From contig MGQS01000099.1 of the NCBI GenBank assembly GCA_001797905.1, positions 1,493-15,122 of the forward strand: a stretch of DNA of 13,630 nucleotides, in the 5' to 3' direction. A model generated the notes under the pieces. The model ran no database searches, had not been told where the DNA came from, and saw nothing but the letters and a program-made list of their open reading frames with translations. Origin of the DNA: Deltaproteobacteria bacterium RBG_16_54_11. GTDB taxonomy: Bacteria > Desulfobacterota > B13-G15 > RBG-16-54-18. Numbering within the stretch: the first letter of the stretch is position 1; each line of letters starts with the position of its first letter. A program made the position numbers and the translations under genes. This document shows positions 7,492-13,630 of the stretch, in pieces.

Positions 7492-7548
7492 AGGACCTCC
7501 TTGTGGTTGTATCTTCCGCCCCCTTCATCTCGTTTGGAACCCTCGTAG

Positions 7549-7572
7549 GCACCCCCAAATCGATCGGGGAGC
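7549..7572 (-). promoter_or_regulatory. Hairpin in the rpsB mRNA leader
   Basis: On the minus strand GCTCCCC (7566-7572) can pair with the GGGGGTGC segment (7549-7556), with one U-U mismatch, around a loop that contains the palindrome ATCGAT. It sits in the predicted ~97-nt rpsB leader, about 58 nt before the ATG. This is a reasonable place for autogenous control by S2, but only the pairing is seen. Confidence 0.3.
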
Positions 7573-7594
7573 GTGTTTAATGAGAATGACCTTT

Positions 7595-7603
7595 AGCATA
7601 CCA
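7595..7603 (-). promoter_or_regulatory. Predicted extended -10 promoter for rpsB operon
   Basis: On the minus strand TGGTATGCT reads as an extended -10 (TG-N-TATGCT, hexamer at 7595-7600). No convincing -35 lies at the right distance; a TTGCAA at 7612-7617 is only 11-12 nt away. Transcription would start near 7588, leaving a leader of about 97 nt. It is the best candidate in the 263-nt divergent gap between rpsB and lptF. Confidence 0.4.
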
Positions 7604-7633
7604 CCTCCCATTTTGCAAGAGAAAATTTTGGTC

Positions 7634-7654
7634 GGCGATCACACGGGTGACGCC
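7634..7654. repeat. Bulged inverted repeat in the rpsB-lptF gap
   Basis: GGCG-a-TCAC (7634-7642) and GTGACGCC (7647-7654) form an 8-bp stem with one bulged A and the 4-nt loop ACGG. It lies between the two divergent predicted promoters, outside both predicted transcripts, so a protein-binding dyad or an unannotated small RNA is more likely than a terminator. No T run follows on either strand. Confidence 0.4.
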
Positions 7655-7662
7655 AAAACCTT

Positions 7663-7684
7663 CCGTGGCGCCTTATTGCCAGGG
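7663..7684. repeat. Second inverted repeat in the rpsB-lptF gap
   Basis: CCGTGGC (7663-7669) and GCCAGGG (7678-7684) pair at six of seven positions around an 8-nt centre. The repeat lies 8 nt after the first dyad and about 34 nt upstream of the lptF -35 element, a usual place for an activator or repressor site. Function is inferred from position only. Confidence 0.3.
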
Positions 7685-7717
7685 AGGGATAATGAAACGA
7701 TGCCTTGTCCGTTTTCC

Positions 7718-7746
7718 TTGAACCCTTCCCTTACTTCTGGTATACT
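7718..7746 (+). promoter_or_regulatory. Near-consensus sigma70 promoter for lptF
   Basis: TTGAAC (7718-7723), a 17-nt spacer and TATACT (7741-7746), with TG one base before the -10 (7738-7739), give an almost ideal extended promoter. The expected start of transcription (7752-7754) is 1-3 nt before the lptF ATG at 7755. Confidence 0.75.
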
Positions 7747-7754
7747 ATTTTTAT

Positions 7755-9005
7755 ATGGATAAGATTTCACGCATCGTAAAGAGGCTTTTCTTTGTAGACG
7801 GCGAGCCCAGAAGGCCCAAGATCATCGATCTCTATATCTTGAAGGAGATCTTGGTCCCCACCGGGATCGGAATGGGGATCTTTACCTTCATCTTCTTGGT
7901 GAGCAAACTGTTCCGAGTCACGGAGATGGTCGTAGAAAAAGGGATTCCCGTGATTTACGCGATAAAAATCTTTTTGTGTCTCATCCCGGCCTTTCTCGTC
8001 TTTGTCGCCCCCATGTCCCTCCTGCTCGGGATCCTCACGGCCCTGACGAGATTGTCCGCAGACAACGAGATCATCGCCCTCAAGACATCGGGGGTCGGGC
8101 TCTACCGGCTGAGCCCCTCCGTGATCTTTCTCTCAGTGATCACCTTTCTCTTCACCACCTTCCTCGTGTTCTATGCCGTGCCGTGGGGGAGTCAAAGCTT
8201 TCGTGAGACCATCTTTCAGGTTGCAGGGTCCCAGGGGAAGCTGGACGTGAAGGAACGCATCTTCACCGCCCCCTTTGGCGACTTGGTGATTTATGTGAAT
8301 AAGGTCTCTCCAGGTGAAAAGGTGTTAGAGGGGATCATGATCTACGATGAGAGGGATCCTGAGATAAACAGCGCCATCGTTGCCCGCAGGGGGTATCTCA
8401 CCCCCGATCCTAAAGAGCAAAAATTGGTGTTGCACCTCTTCGATGGGAGCATCCATTCTCAGGAGTTACAGGGGGAGACCTATCGCACCATCAACTTCAA
8501 CACCTATCAGTTCACCATATTCCTGAAAGAGGAGATGGCAAAGGAACGCAAAAGGGCGAAGGTGCGGATGCTGGAGAAGGAGATGTCCATCCATGACTTG
8601 CGCGAGAAGATCAGGATGATGAGGGCAGAGGGGAAAAACGTCCGCCCTCAGCTGGTGGAACTCCACTTCAAATTTGCCATCCCCTTTGGCGCCCTCATCT
8701 TCGGCCTTGTGGGGCTCCCCTTGGGGGTGCAGCGCACGCAATCGGGGAGGTCGTGGGGCTTTGCCTTATGCGCCGTTGTCTTTCTCCTCTATTACGTCCT
8801 CTACTGTTTGGGAAAGGATTTGGGTGTGAGCGGGATCATATCCCCTGCTTTGGCTGCGTGGCTTCCCAATATCCTCTTCGGGGCCCTGGGGGCATATCTC
8901 TTTGTAAGGACGGCTCAAGAATCCCCCCTGCGGATCCTCTCTTGGGCGGACAAGGGAATGGAATTCTTGAGGGGAAAATGGAAAAGATTTTTCCGCGAGA
9001 TGTAG
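7755..9005 (+). CDS. lptF: LptF, LPS export ABC transporter permease (YjgP/YjgQ family)
   Basis: LptF pairs with LptG and the ATPase LptB to extract lipopolysaccharide from the inner membrane and push it onto the LptC-LptA bridge. The 416-residue product has the family layout. Three N-terminal membrane helices lie at about 33-53, 66-98 and 119-142, then a periplasmic beta-jellyroll of about 145-265, then C-terminal helices at about 305-325, 334-352 and 362-385. The cytoplasmic coupling segment SADNEIIALKTSG (101-113) between helices is typical. The ATG at 7755 starts about 23 residues earlier than in most relatives (core begins IDLYILKEIL at 24-33). No later ATG, GTG or TTG precedes the core, so this start is likely. 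No ribosome binding site precedes it. lptG follows after 71 nt. Confidence 0.92.
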   Translation: MDKISRIVKRLFFVDGEPRRPKIIDLYILKEILVPTGIGMGIFTFIFLVSKLFRVTEMVVEKGIPVIYAIKIFLCLIPAFLVFVAPMSLLLGILTALTRLSADNEIIALKTSGVGLYRLSPSVIFLSVITFLFTTFLVFYAVPWGSQSFRETIFQVAGSQGKLDVKERIFTAPFGDLVIYVNKVSPGEKVLEGIMIYDERDPEINSAIVARRGYLTPDPKEQKLVLHLFDGSIHSQELQGETYRTINFNTYQFTIFLKEEMAKERKRAKVRMLEKEMSIHDLREKIRMMRAEGKNVRPQLVELHFKFAIPFGALIFGLVGLPLGVQRTQSGRSWGFALCAVVFLLYYVLYCLGKDLGVSGIISPALAAWLPNILFGALGAYLFVRTAQESPLRILSWADKGMEFLRGKWKRFFREM

Positions 9006-9076
9006 ATAAATCCTCGAAGCAACTCCCCCTGCCTCTTGACAATGCGAAGCGTATGAGACCGCAGGGATTAGGAGGT

Positions 9077-10162
9077 ATGAGAATCCTCAGCCGTTACATC
9101 GGCAGAGAGTTCTTGAAGCTCCTTGCCCTTTGGGTATTCTCCTTCTTCATGATCTTTTTCGTCGTGGAGCTCTTCGAAAGGATCAATGCCATCATCGTCA
9201 ATAAAGCCCCCTTGTATCTGATCCTGGAGTATTTCCTCTATACCATCCCCCTTTTTCTTACTCAGACCCTTCCCTTTGCTACCCTTTTGGCCGCCTTGAT
9301 CACTTTGGGGGTCCTCGCGCGGAACAATGAGGTCGTGGCCATGAAGGCACACGGCGTCAGTACCTATCGGATCATGTTCCCCCTCTTAGTCCTTGCCGCT
9401 ACGGTCACCGCCTTTATCTTCCTCTGCAACGAGACCATTGTCCCCTACGCCGCCCGCAAGGCCAGCTATATCTGGTCGGTCAAGGTGAAGAAGGAAGAGG
9501 AACGGGCCTTTTTCCAGCTGAACAAGATCTGGTACCGCGGTGAAAATGCTATCTATAACATTCGCCTGCTCGAGCCGAAGAAAAATATCCTCCAGGGGGT
9601 GACCATCTATTATTTCGACGAGGCATTCAACCTCCGCCAGCGAGTGGACGCCCGCGAGGCCCACTGGAACGGGAATAGGTGGACCTTTTATCAGGTAGCC
9701 ATGAGAGATTTTCTTCCGGGAGGGGAGGTGAGGACGGAGATCTACGATGAGAGGGATATCCCCATACCCGAGAGGCCGGAGGACTTTAAGAAGGGGATGC
9801 AGGACCCAAATGCGATGACCTATGGGGAACTCAAGGAATATGTAGAGAGGCTCAGGAGCGACGGATACGATCCCACTCGCTATGTCGTTGACCTCCACAA
9901 AAAGGTCTCCTTCCCCTTTTTGACCCTGATCATGATCTTGATGGGGAGTCCCCTGGCACTGGCGGCGAGCCACGGCCGCGGCGGGGGGATCGCTCAGGGG
10001 GTGGGGATCAGCGTAGGCATCGGCTTCATCTATTGGGTGGCCTTTGCCATCTCCGTCGCCATGGGATACGCCGGGACTTTCCCGCCTTTCATCGCCGCCT
10101 GGGCACCCAACCTATTCTTCGGCCTCATCGGGGGTTTTATCCTCGAGAGCATCCATCAGTAA
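9077..10162 (+). CDS. lptG: LptG, LPS export ABC transporter permease (YjgP/YjgQ family)
   Basis: This is the second permease of the LptB2FG complex. The 361-residue product has the normal length and the same three-plus-three membrane helix layout. Helices are at about 12-34, 48-80 and 98-120, with further ones at 277-297, 307-330 and 338-356. A periplasmic domain lies between them. The coupling segment RNNEVVAMKAHGVS (82-95) corresponds to that of LptF. The ATG at 9077 has AGGAGG only one base upstream; an in-frame ATG at 9053 (eight residues longer) is the alternative, but MRILSRYIGREFLK is the usual family start. It follows lptF in the conserved order. Confidence 0.92.
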   Translation: MRILSRYIGREFLKLLALWVFSFFMIFFVVELFERINAIIVNKAPLYLILEYFLYTIPLFLTQTLPFATLLAALITLGVLARNNEVVAMKAHGVSTYRIMFPLLVLAATVTAFIFLCNETIVPYAARKASYIWSVKVKKEEERAFFQLNKIWYRGENAIYNIRLLEPKKNILQGVTIYYFDEAFNLRQRVDAREAHWNGNRWTFYQVAMRDFLPGGEVRTEIYDERDIPIPERPEDFKKGMQDPNAMTYGELKEYVERLRSDGYDPTRYVVDLHKKVSFPFLTLIMILMGSPLALAASHGRGGGIAQGVGISVGIGFIYWVAFAISVAMGYAGTFPPFIAAWAPNLFFGLIGGFILESIHQ

Positions 10163-10178
10163 ACCGCCATGAGCGGTT
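10162..10178 (+). other. Short hairpin after the lptG stop
   Basis: AACCGC (10162-10167) and GCGGTT (10173-10178) form a perfect 6-bp stem with a 5-nt loop, starting at the last base of the lptG stop. No T run follows, and the next gene begins 23 nt later with a good ribosome binding site, so it is more likely an mRNA processing or stability element than a terminator. Confidence 0.3.
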
Positions 10179-10200
10179 CGCCGGTAGGAGGGTTTTCGCC

Positions 10201-10518
10201 ATGGCCATCATGGAGATCAGCGTCGTGCCGATAGGCACCGAGAGCACCAGCGTGAGCCCATTCGTCGCCGAGTGCGTGAAGATAGTAGAGCAGCAAGGGT
10301 TGACGTACGAGGTTACCTCCATGGGGACAGAGGTGGAGGGTGCGGTGGATGATCTGCTCACACTGGCAGCGCAGATGCACCAAGCACCCTTTACGCAAGG
10401 GGCCCAGCGGGTGCTTACCATCATCCGGATCGATGAACGCCGGGACAAAGAATTGCGGATAGCAGGGAAGAAGGCGGCTGTCCTCAAGCGGCTCAGGGAG
10501 ATGGGGATCGAACGGTGA
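10201..10518 (+). CDS. MTH1187 family thiamine-binding protein (DUF77)
   Basis: This is a small cytoplasmic ferredoxin-like-fold protein of the MTH1187/YqgV family (Pfam Thiamine_BP). Members form tetramers, and some bind thiamine; the cellular role is poorly defined. The 105 residues show the family opening IMEISVVPIGTESTSVSPFVAE, the YEVTSMGTEVEGAVDDLL segment (43-60) and the late RVLTIIRIDERRDKE block (76-90). The ATG at 10201 has AGGAGGG eight bases upstream; an ATG three codons later is possible. It follows lptG by 38 nt in the same direction, so it is probably co-transcribed, though nothing suggests a link to LPS export. Its last 26 nt overlap the end of the opposing peptidase gene. Confidence 0.85.
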   Translation: MAIMEISVVPIGTESTSVSPFVAECVKIVEQQGLTYEVTSMGTEVEGAVDDLLTLAAQMHQAPFTQGAQRVLTIIRIDERRDKELRIAGKKAAVLKRLREMGIER

Positions 10519-13129
10519 CCACCGTATAGGAATCCAGAGCGATATATTTTCGCGCTACCCGCAAGACATCTTCTCCGGTCACCTGCTCTATCTCACGGGA
10601 ATATCTTTGGTAGAAATCCCCCCCGAGGCCATACCGTTCATCGAAGGCCATGGCAGATGCCATGGCACGGGGACCCTGGAGATCGATCGCATAATTCCCG
10701 ATGAGATACGCCTTGGCCTGCCTCAGCTCCTCCTGACTGATCCCCCTATCCCGTACTTCTCGCAGGATCCTCTCGATCCCCTGGCGCGCCTGCTCTACCT
10801 TGGGAGGACTGGTGGCCAGGTACACCCCCAGATAGCCGGGATCGAGATCAGAGCGAACAAAAAAGGCCGTCACATAGGCCAGTCCCTCTTTATCCCGCAA
10901 TTGGGTGAAGAACCTCCCCCCCTGCCGGCCCAGGGCGGCTTCCAAGACCTCTAAGGGGAAGCGGTCCTGGTCATGTAAGGTGGTACCGAGGAAGCCGAGG
11001 GCGATGTGGACCTGTTCCTTCTCCCGCACCACCTCTTCCCGCTTCTTGATCCCGCTGGTCTTGAGCTCCTGGGGGATGGGAGGGGGAGAAAAAGAGGCCC
11101 TGCGCATCCCGCGCAAGGCGCCTCTGACCGACGTGAGTACCTCCTCCCACCTCGCATCCCCGACAATGGCTACGACCAGATTCTGGGGAAGGACATATCG
11201 CTTATAGTATCTCCTGAGATCCCGCCGCTTGATGCGTCCTATCGTCTCCTCGGTACCCAGGACGCTCAAGCGATAGGGATGCCTTTCATAGAGGGTCTCC
11301 CTCAGGAGCCGCATGGTCCACCCCACCATACTATCCCGCTCCCTCCCCAGGCCAGCCAGGACCTCACCCCGTATCTTTTCCACCTCCTCCCGTGGGAAGG
11401 ATGGTTTGGCAATCACCTCGGCCACCATGCTTAGAAGCTGCGGGAAGTCCTTGCTTAAACCCTTGGCCTGCACGCCGAAGCTGTTGCGCCCTGAAAACGT
11501 TCCCAGGGTTGCCCCGATGGAATCCACCTCCTGGGCCAACTCTTGGGCGCTGTGTAGCTCGGTACCCCTCGTCAACATCTCGGAGAGGAAGTGGGTGATG
11601 CCTGCCTCTTTCTCCTTTTCAAATCTTACCCCTCCCAGGAAGACGCCGGCAATCCCCACCACGGGCACTGTGTGGTCCTCTTTAAAAAGCAGGGTGACGC
11701 CATTCTCCAGCACGGTCTTTTTTATCCCCTCAGTCTCTTTTGCAACGGGCGGCGCCTTGCCCAAAGCTGCCATTGATAACTCCAGGGCGTGGCGGTCCAG
11801 GGCCTCCTTTTCCCCTTCGGGCACCAGTACGCATAAGGTGAGGTTTTCCAGGCGCAGGTATCTCCTTGCCACTGCCGTGATCTCTGCAATCCCGACCCGG
11901 GAGATCTCTTGCAGATACGCTTCCTCTGTGGTCGCATTCCCCCTGATCATCTCAAAGTAACCGAGCTTCCCCGCCTCACCCTGTACTGTCTCGCGGTCAT
12001 AGGTGAAATCCGTCTCCACCATGACCTTGGCCTTACGCAGCTCCTCTTCATCGACCCCTGCATCCTTTATCCGGGAGAGTTCCCCGGCAATGCCTTCGAT
12101 CCCTTGCTGAATGTCCCCCGGCTGAAACGCCCCACCGATTACGAAGAGCCCCGGGTCCTTGGGGGTGTAGGCATAGGCATATATGGAGCTGACCAACCCT
12201 TGCCTGAGCCTCAATGCCTTTTGCAGCCGCGAAGATTCCCCCTGTCCGAGGCAGACAGCCAAGAGATCGAGGGCAACGGCGTCCTTATCCCTGATGCCGG
12301 GGATGTGGAAGCCCAGGGCAAAATATCTCTCCTTGATCGCCTTCTGCGTTACACAGGAGCGAAAGGAGCCTTGCGAATGCTCCTGGGGCCTTCCCCTCAC
12401 GGGGAGGGGACGCGCAGGCGAGGCAAAGAGCTCCTTGAGCCTGGATAACAACGGCGAAGCAGTAAAGTCACCCACTCCTACAAAGACCATATTCTTCGGG
12501 CGATACCACGTCCTATAGTAGTCAAGGACCCGCTCCCTGCTGAACCCCCTCACCGTATCCGCATATCCAATAATGGGTCTCCCATAGGGGTGGCGCCGGA
12601 AGCTCTCTTTGAAGAGAGACCGGTGGAGGAAGTTTTCCGGGTCGTCCTCACCCATCCGGATCTCTTCGATCACCACCTCCCTTTCTCGCGCCAGTTCCTG
12701 CGCATCGAAGGAAGGATGCTGGATGGCATCGGCCAAAACCTTCAACCCCTTTTCCTGGTAACGGCTGGTGATCACCACGTGATAGACGGTGTTCTCATAG
12801 CTGGTATAGGCATTGATACGCCCCCCGTACTCTTCTATGGCCCCTGCTATTTCCTCTGACCTCCTGTCATTCGTCCCCTTGAAAATCATATGTTCGATGA
12901 GGTGCGATATCCCCGCCTCAGTGGGGCTTTCGTCGGCACTTCCTACCTCCACCCATACCTGAAAGGCGACGACTGGGGCTGAATGGTCCTCCAGCAGCAC
13001 CACCCGCATGCCGTTCTCCAGCCTGCCTCTCATAATCTCCCCGGCGCCGTCCTTGGTAAAGCCATCGGTGGGGAGAAGAAAGGCCAGGAGAGCTACAACA
13101 GTCAGAATAGCCAGAGACGTTCTCTTCAT
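10493..13129 (-). CDS. Exported M16 family zinc peptidase, fused active and degenerate halves
   Basis: Insulinase/pitrilysin-family peptidase of 878 residues with a signal peptide: KR at 2-3, then a hydrophobic stretch about 5-20 and a polar region to ~30. It probably acts in the periplasm. The front half has the inverted zinc motif HLIEH (76-80) in GISHLIEHMIFKGT, and the downstream ligand is probably E156 in EVVIEEIRM. The back half repeats the fold. Its equivalent motif is HFLSE (513-517), so the catalytic Glu and second His are lost, but it keeps LRDKEGLAY (744-752), the usual substrate-side element. This single-chain active-plus-inactive layout resembles pitrilysin and the two-subunit mitochondrial processing peptidases. 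The ATG at 13129 has GGAGGTGA ending five bases upstream; an in-frame ATG at 13144 has no such site. Substrate unknown. It has its own predicted promoter and stands alone on this strand. Confidence 0.92.
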   Translation of the reverse strand: MKRTSLAILTVVALLAFLLPTDGFTKDGAGEIMRGRLENGMRVVLLEDHSAPVVAFQVWVEVGSADESPTEAGISHLIEHMIFKGTNDRRSEEIAGAIEEYGGRINAYTSYENTVYHVVITSRYQEKGLKVLADAIQHPSFDAQELAREREVVIEEIRMGEDDPENFLHRSLFKESFRRHPYGRPIIGYADTVRGFSRERVLDYYRTWYRPKNMVFVGVGDFTASPLLSRLKELFASPARPLPVRGRPQEHSQGSFRSCVTQKAIKERYFALGFHIPGIRDKDAVALDLLAVCLGQGESSRLQKALRLRQGLVSSIYAYAYTPKDPGLFVIGGAFQPGDIQQGIEGIAGELSRIKDAGVDEEELRKAKVMVETDFTYDRETVQGEAGKLGYFEMIRGNATTEEAYLQEISRVGIAEITAVARRYLRLENLTLCVLVPEGEKEALDRHALELSMAALGKAPPVAKETEGIKKTVLENGVTLLFKEDHTVPVVGIAGVFLGGVRFEKEKEAGITHFLSEMLTRGTELHSAQELAQEVDSIGATLGTFSGRNSFGVQAKGLSKDFPQLLSMVAEVIAKPSFPREEVEKIRGEVLAGLGRERDSMVGWTMRLLRETLYERHPYRLSVLGTEETIGRIKRRDLRRYYKRYVLPQNLVVAIVGDARWEEVLTSVRGALRGMRRASFSPPPIPQELKTSGIKKREEVVREKEQVHIALGFLGTTLHDQDRFPLEVLEAALGRQGGRFFTQLRDKEGLAYVTAFFVRSDLDPGYLGVYLATSPPKVEQARQGIERILREVRDRGISQEELRQAKAYLIGNYAIDLQGPRAMASAMAFDERYGLGGDFYQRYSREIEQVTGEDVLRVARKYIALDSYTVVTVRSPSP

Positions 13130-13143
13130 GGATCTCACCTCCA

Positions 13144-13198
13144 TTAACGATCCTTGATAAAACTATGCCTCAGCCTCTCCCTTGTCAAGGATCCTTAA
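13144..13198. repeat. Inverted repeat flanking the M16 peptidase promoter
   Basis: TTAACGATCCTTGA (13144-13157) and TCAAGGATCCTTAA (13185-13198) are inverted copies matching at 13 of 14 positions, 27 nt apart. The right arm also contains the 10-bp palindrome AAGGATCCTT and overlaps the -35 element. The left arm covers the predicted transcription start. This is the geometry of a repressor pair or of a dimeric regulator bound at both ends of a promoter. No regulator gene is in the window. Confidence 0.5.
13160..13188 (-). promoter_or_regulatory. Predicted promoter for the M16 peptidase gene
   Basis: On the minus strand a perfect TTGACA (13183-13188), a 17-nt spacer and a weak TAGTTT (13160-13165) give a start near 13153 and a leader of about 24 nt carrying the GGAGGTGA ribosome binding site. 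Confidence 0.55.
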
Positions 13199-13212
13199 CT
13201 GGGCTCTCTCCT

Positions 13213-13238
13213 GCTTGATTTTCCCCCCGCAATCAAGC
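13213..13238. repeat. Perfect 8-bp dyad in the pyrB-like promoter
   Basis: GCTTGATT (13213-13220) and AATCAAGC (13231-13238) are perfect inverted copies around a C-rich 10-nt centre. The left arm contains the -35 element and the right arm abuts the -10. A protein bound here would block RNA polymerase, so it is a candidate repressor operator. It lies upstream of the predicted transcription start and so cannot act as an RNA attenuator. Confidence 0.5.
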
Positions 13239-13244
13239 TAGAAT
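13215..13244 (+). promoter_or_regulatory. Predicted sigma70-type promoter for the pyrB-like gene
   Basis: TTGATT (13215-13220), an 18-nt spacer and TAGAAT (13239-13244) predict a start near 13251, about 15 nt before the ATG, leaving only a short leader with the GGGGGTGA ribosome binding site. Such a short leader leaves no room for classical pyrimidine attenuation. Confidence 0.55.
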
Positions 13245-13266
13245 ACAGGAAACGGGGGTGAGCGTG

Positions 13267-13630
13267 ATGGCCACTGTGATCAAGGGGATCGATTGGGATA
13301 CCTTTCAACAACTGCGTGGGAGTGAAAAGAAAGAATACTTCACGCGGGATGAAAACATCTTCCACATCATCATGGCCCAGCAATTCGACCGCACCTTACT
13401 CGACGAGATATGTGAGCTGACCACCAAGATCAGGGGGATCTCCAAGGGGAACAAGGGGATTGCCTTTCTTCTGTCCCTGCTGCAGGGGAAGAGGGCGATG
13501 CTGTACTTCGTCCAACCCTCCACGAGGACCTTTCTCTCCTTCATGGCCGCCTGCCAGGTCCTGGGCATGCAGTGCTCGGAGGTGAGGGATACCGCCACCT
13601 CTTCGGAGATGAAGGGGGAATCGCAAGAAG
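13267..13630 (+). CDS. pyrB: Aspartate carbamoyltransferase-like protein, C-terminus missing
   Basis: Aspartate/ornithine carbamoyltransferase family, probably the pyrimidine enzyme that joins carbamoyl phosphate and aspartate. The 121 codons in the window contain the carbamoyl-phosphate loop QPSTRTFLSF (83-92) with S85, T86, R87 and T88. They also contain the second loop SSEMKGESQE (112-121) with K116. The usual STRTR reads STRTF here. About 36 residues (to IIMAQQFDR) precede the segment that matches the normal family N-terminus, with further extra residues (about 57-75) before the loop, so the N-terminal domain is longer than in E. coli PyrB. The ATG at 13267 follows GGGGGTGA; a GTG one codon earlier is possible. 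The aspartate-binding domain is off the edge, so substrate is not proven; another carbamoyltransferase specificity remains possible. Confidence 0.8.
   Translation, partial: MATVIKGIDWDTFQQLRGSEKKEYFTRDENIFHIIMAQQFDRTLLDEICELTTKIRGISKGNKGIAFLLSLLQGKRAMLYFVQPSTRTFLSFMAACQVLGMQCSEVRDTATSSEMKGESQE

Noticed and set aside
7484..7762. Plus-strand 92-residue frame in the rpsB-lptF gap
   Set aside because: It starts inside rpsB antisense, crosses the lptF promoter and start, and shows no recognisable domain.
9036..9041. TTGACA between lptF and lptG as a separate lptG promoter
   Set aside because: No -10-like sequence lies 16-18 nt downstream; co-transcription with lptF is simpler.
8753..9076. Upstream extension of lptG into lptF (about 108 extra residues)
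   Set aside because: The extension is lptF sequence read in another frame. The usual LptG start, MRILSRYIGREF, is at 9077.
10033..10200. Extension of the small thiamine-binding-family gene upstream into lptG
   Set aside because: The extra 56 residues are lptG read out of frame. The ATG at 10201 has a well-spaced AGGAGGG.
1..13630. CRISPR arrays, insertion sequences, integrases, tRNA or attachment sites
   Set aside because: No regularly spaced repeats, transposase motifs or tRNA-like cloverleaf sequences were seen; gene content is chromosomal housekeeping throughout.

Overview
The window reads as about 13.6 kb of chromosomal, mostly housekeeping DNA from a Gram-negative (LPS-bearing) bacterium. 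Support for this comes from lptF and lptG (LPS export permeases), rseP, and the classical rpsB-tsf-pyrH-frr-uppS-cdsA-dxr-rseP gene order. A small two-cluster ferredoxin, a short (204-residue) EF-Ts and an unusual aspartate carbamoyltransferase-like protein suggest an anaerobe, possibly of the Desulfobacterota (former Deltaproteobacteria). That placement is inference and only moderately secure. I see no tRNA, rRNA, CRISPR array, insertion sequence or phage gene.

Minus strand, right to left from 7600 to 1. Operon A is rpsB-tsf-pyrH-frr-fdx. It starts at an extended -10 promoter near 7595-7603 and ends at a strong intrinsic terminator (4504-4544) just after the ferredoxin. Operon B is uppS-cdsA-dxr-rseP-tsaB. 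It has its own promoter (4437-4465) and a structured leader, and it runs off the left edge inside tsaB. Operon A carries translation (S2, EF-Ts, ribosome recycling) and UMP kinase. Operon B carries undecaprenyl diphosphate synthesis, CDP-diacylglycerol synthesis, the MEP isoprenoid step and the site-2 protease. The ancestral run of genes has therefore been split by a ferredoxin, a terminator and a new promoter. Genes in operon B are tightly coupled (1 nt and 4 nt overlaps), except for a long 86 nt cdsA/dxr overlap. That overlap could come from a one-base change in a G run.

Plus strand, 7718-10518. lptF, lptG and a small MTH1187-family (thiamine-binding) protein run divergently from rpsB. lptF has an almost ideal sigma70-type promoter only 8 nt before its ATG, so its mRNA looks leaderless. 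The small third gene overlaps tail-to-tail by 26 nt with the next gene.

Right end, 10493-13630. A large exported M16 zinc peptidase (878 aa, active front half, degenerate second half) runs on the minus strand. It faces a plus-strand carbamoyltransferase (pyrB-like, cut by the window edge). The 137 nt between them hold two promoters and two separate inverted repeats placed on those promoters, which are candidate operators.

I found no clear candidate for an undescribed multi-gene system. The most interesting points are the leaderless lptF, the cdsA/dxr overlap, the dyads between the peptidase and pyrB, the variant carbamoyltransferase, and the ferredoxin inserted into the ribosomal operon.
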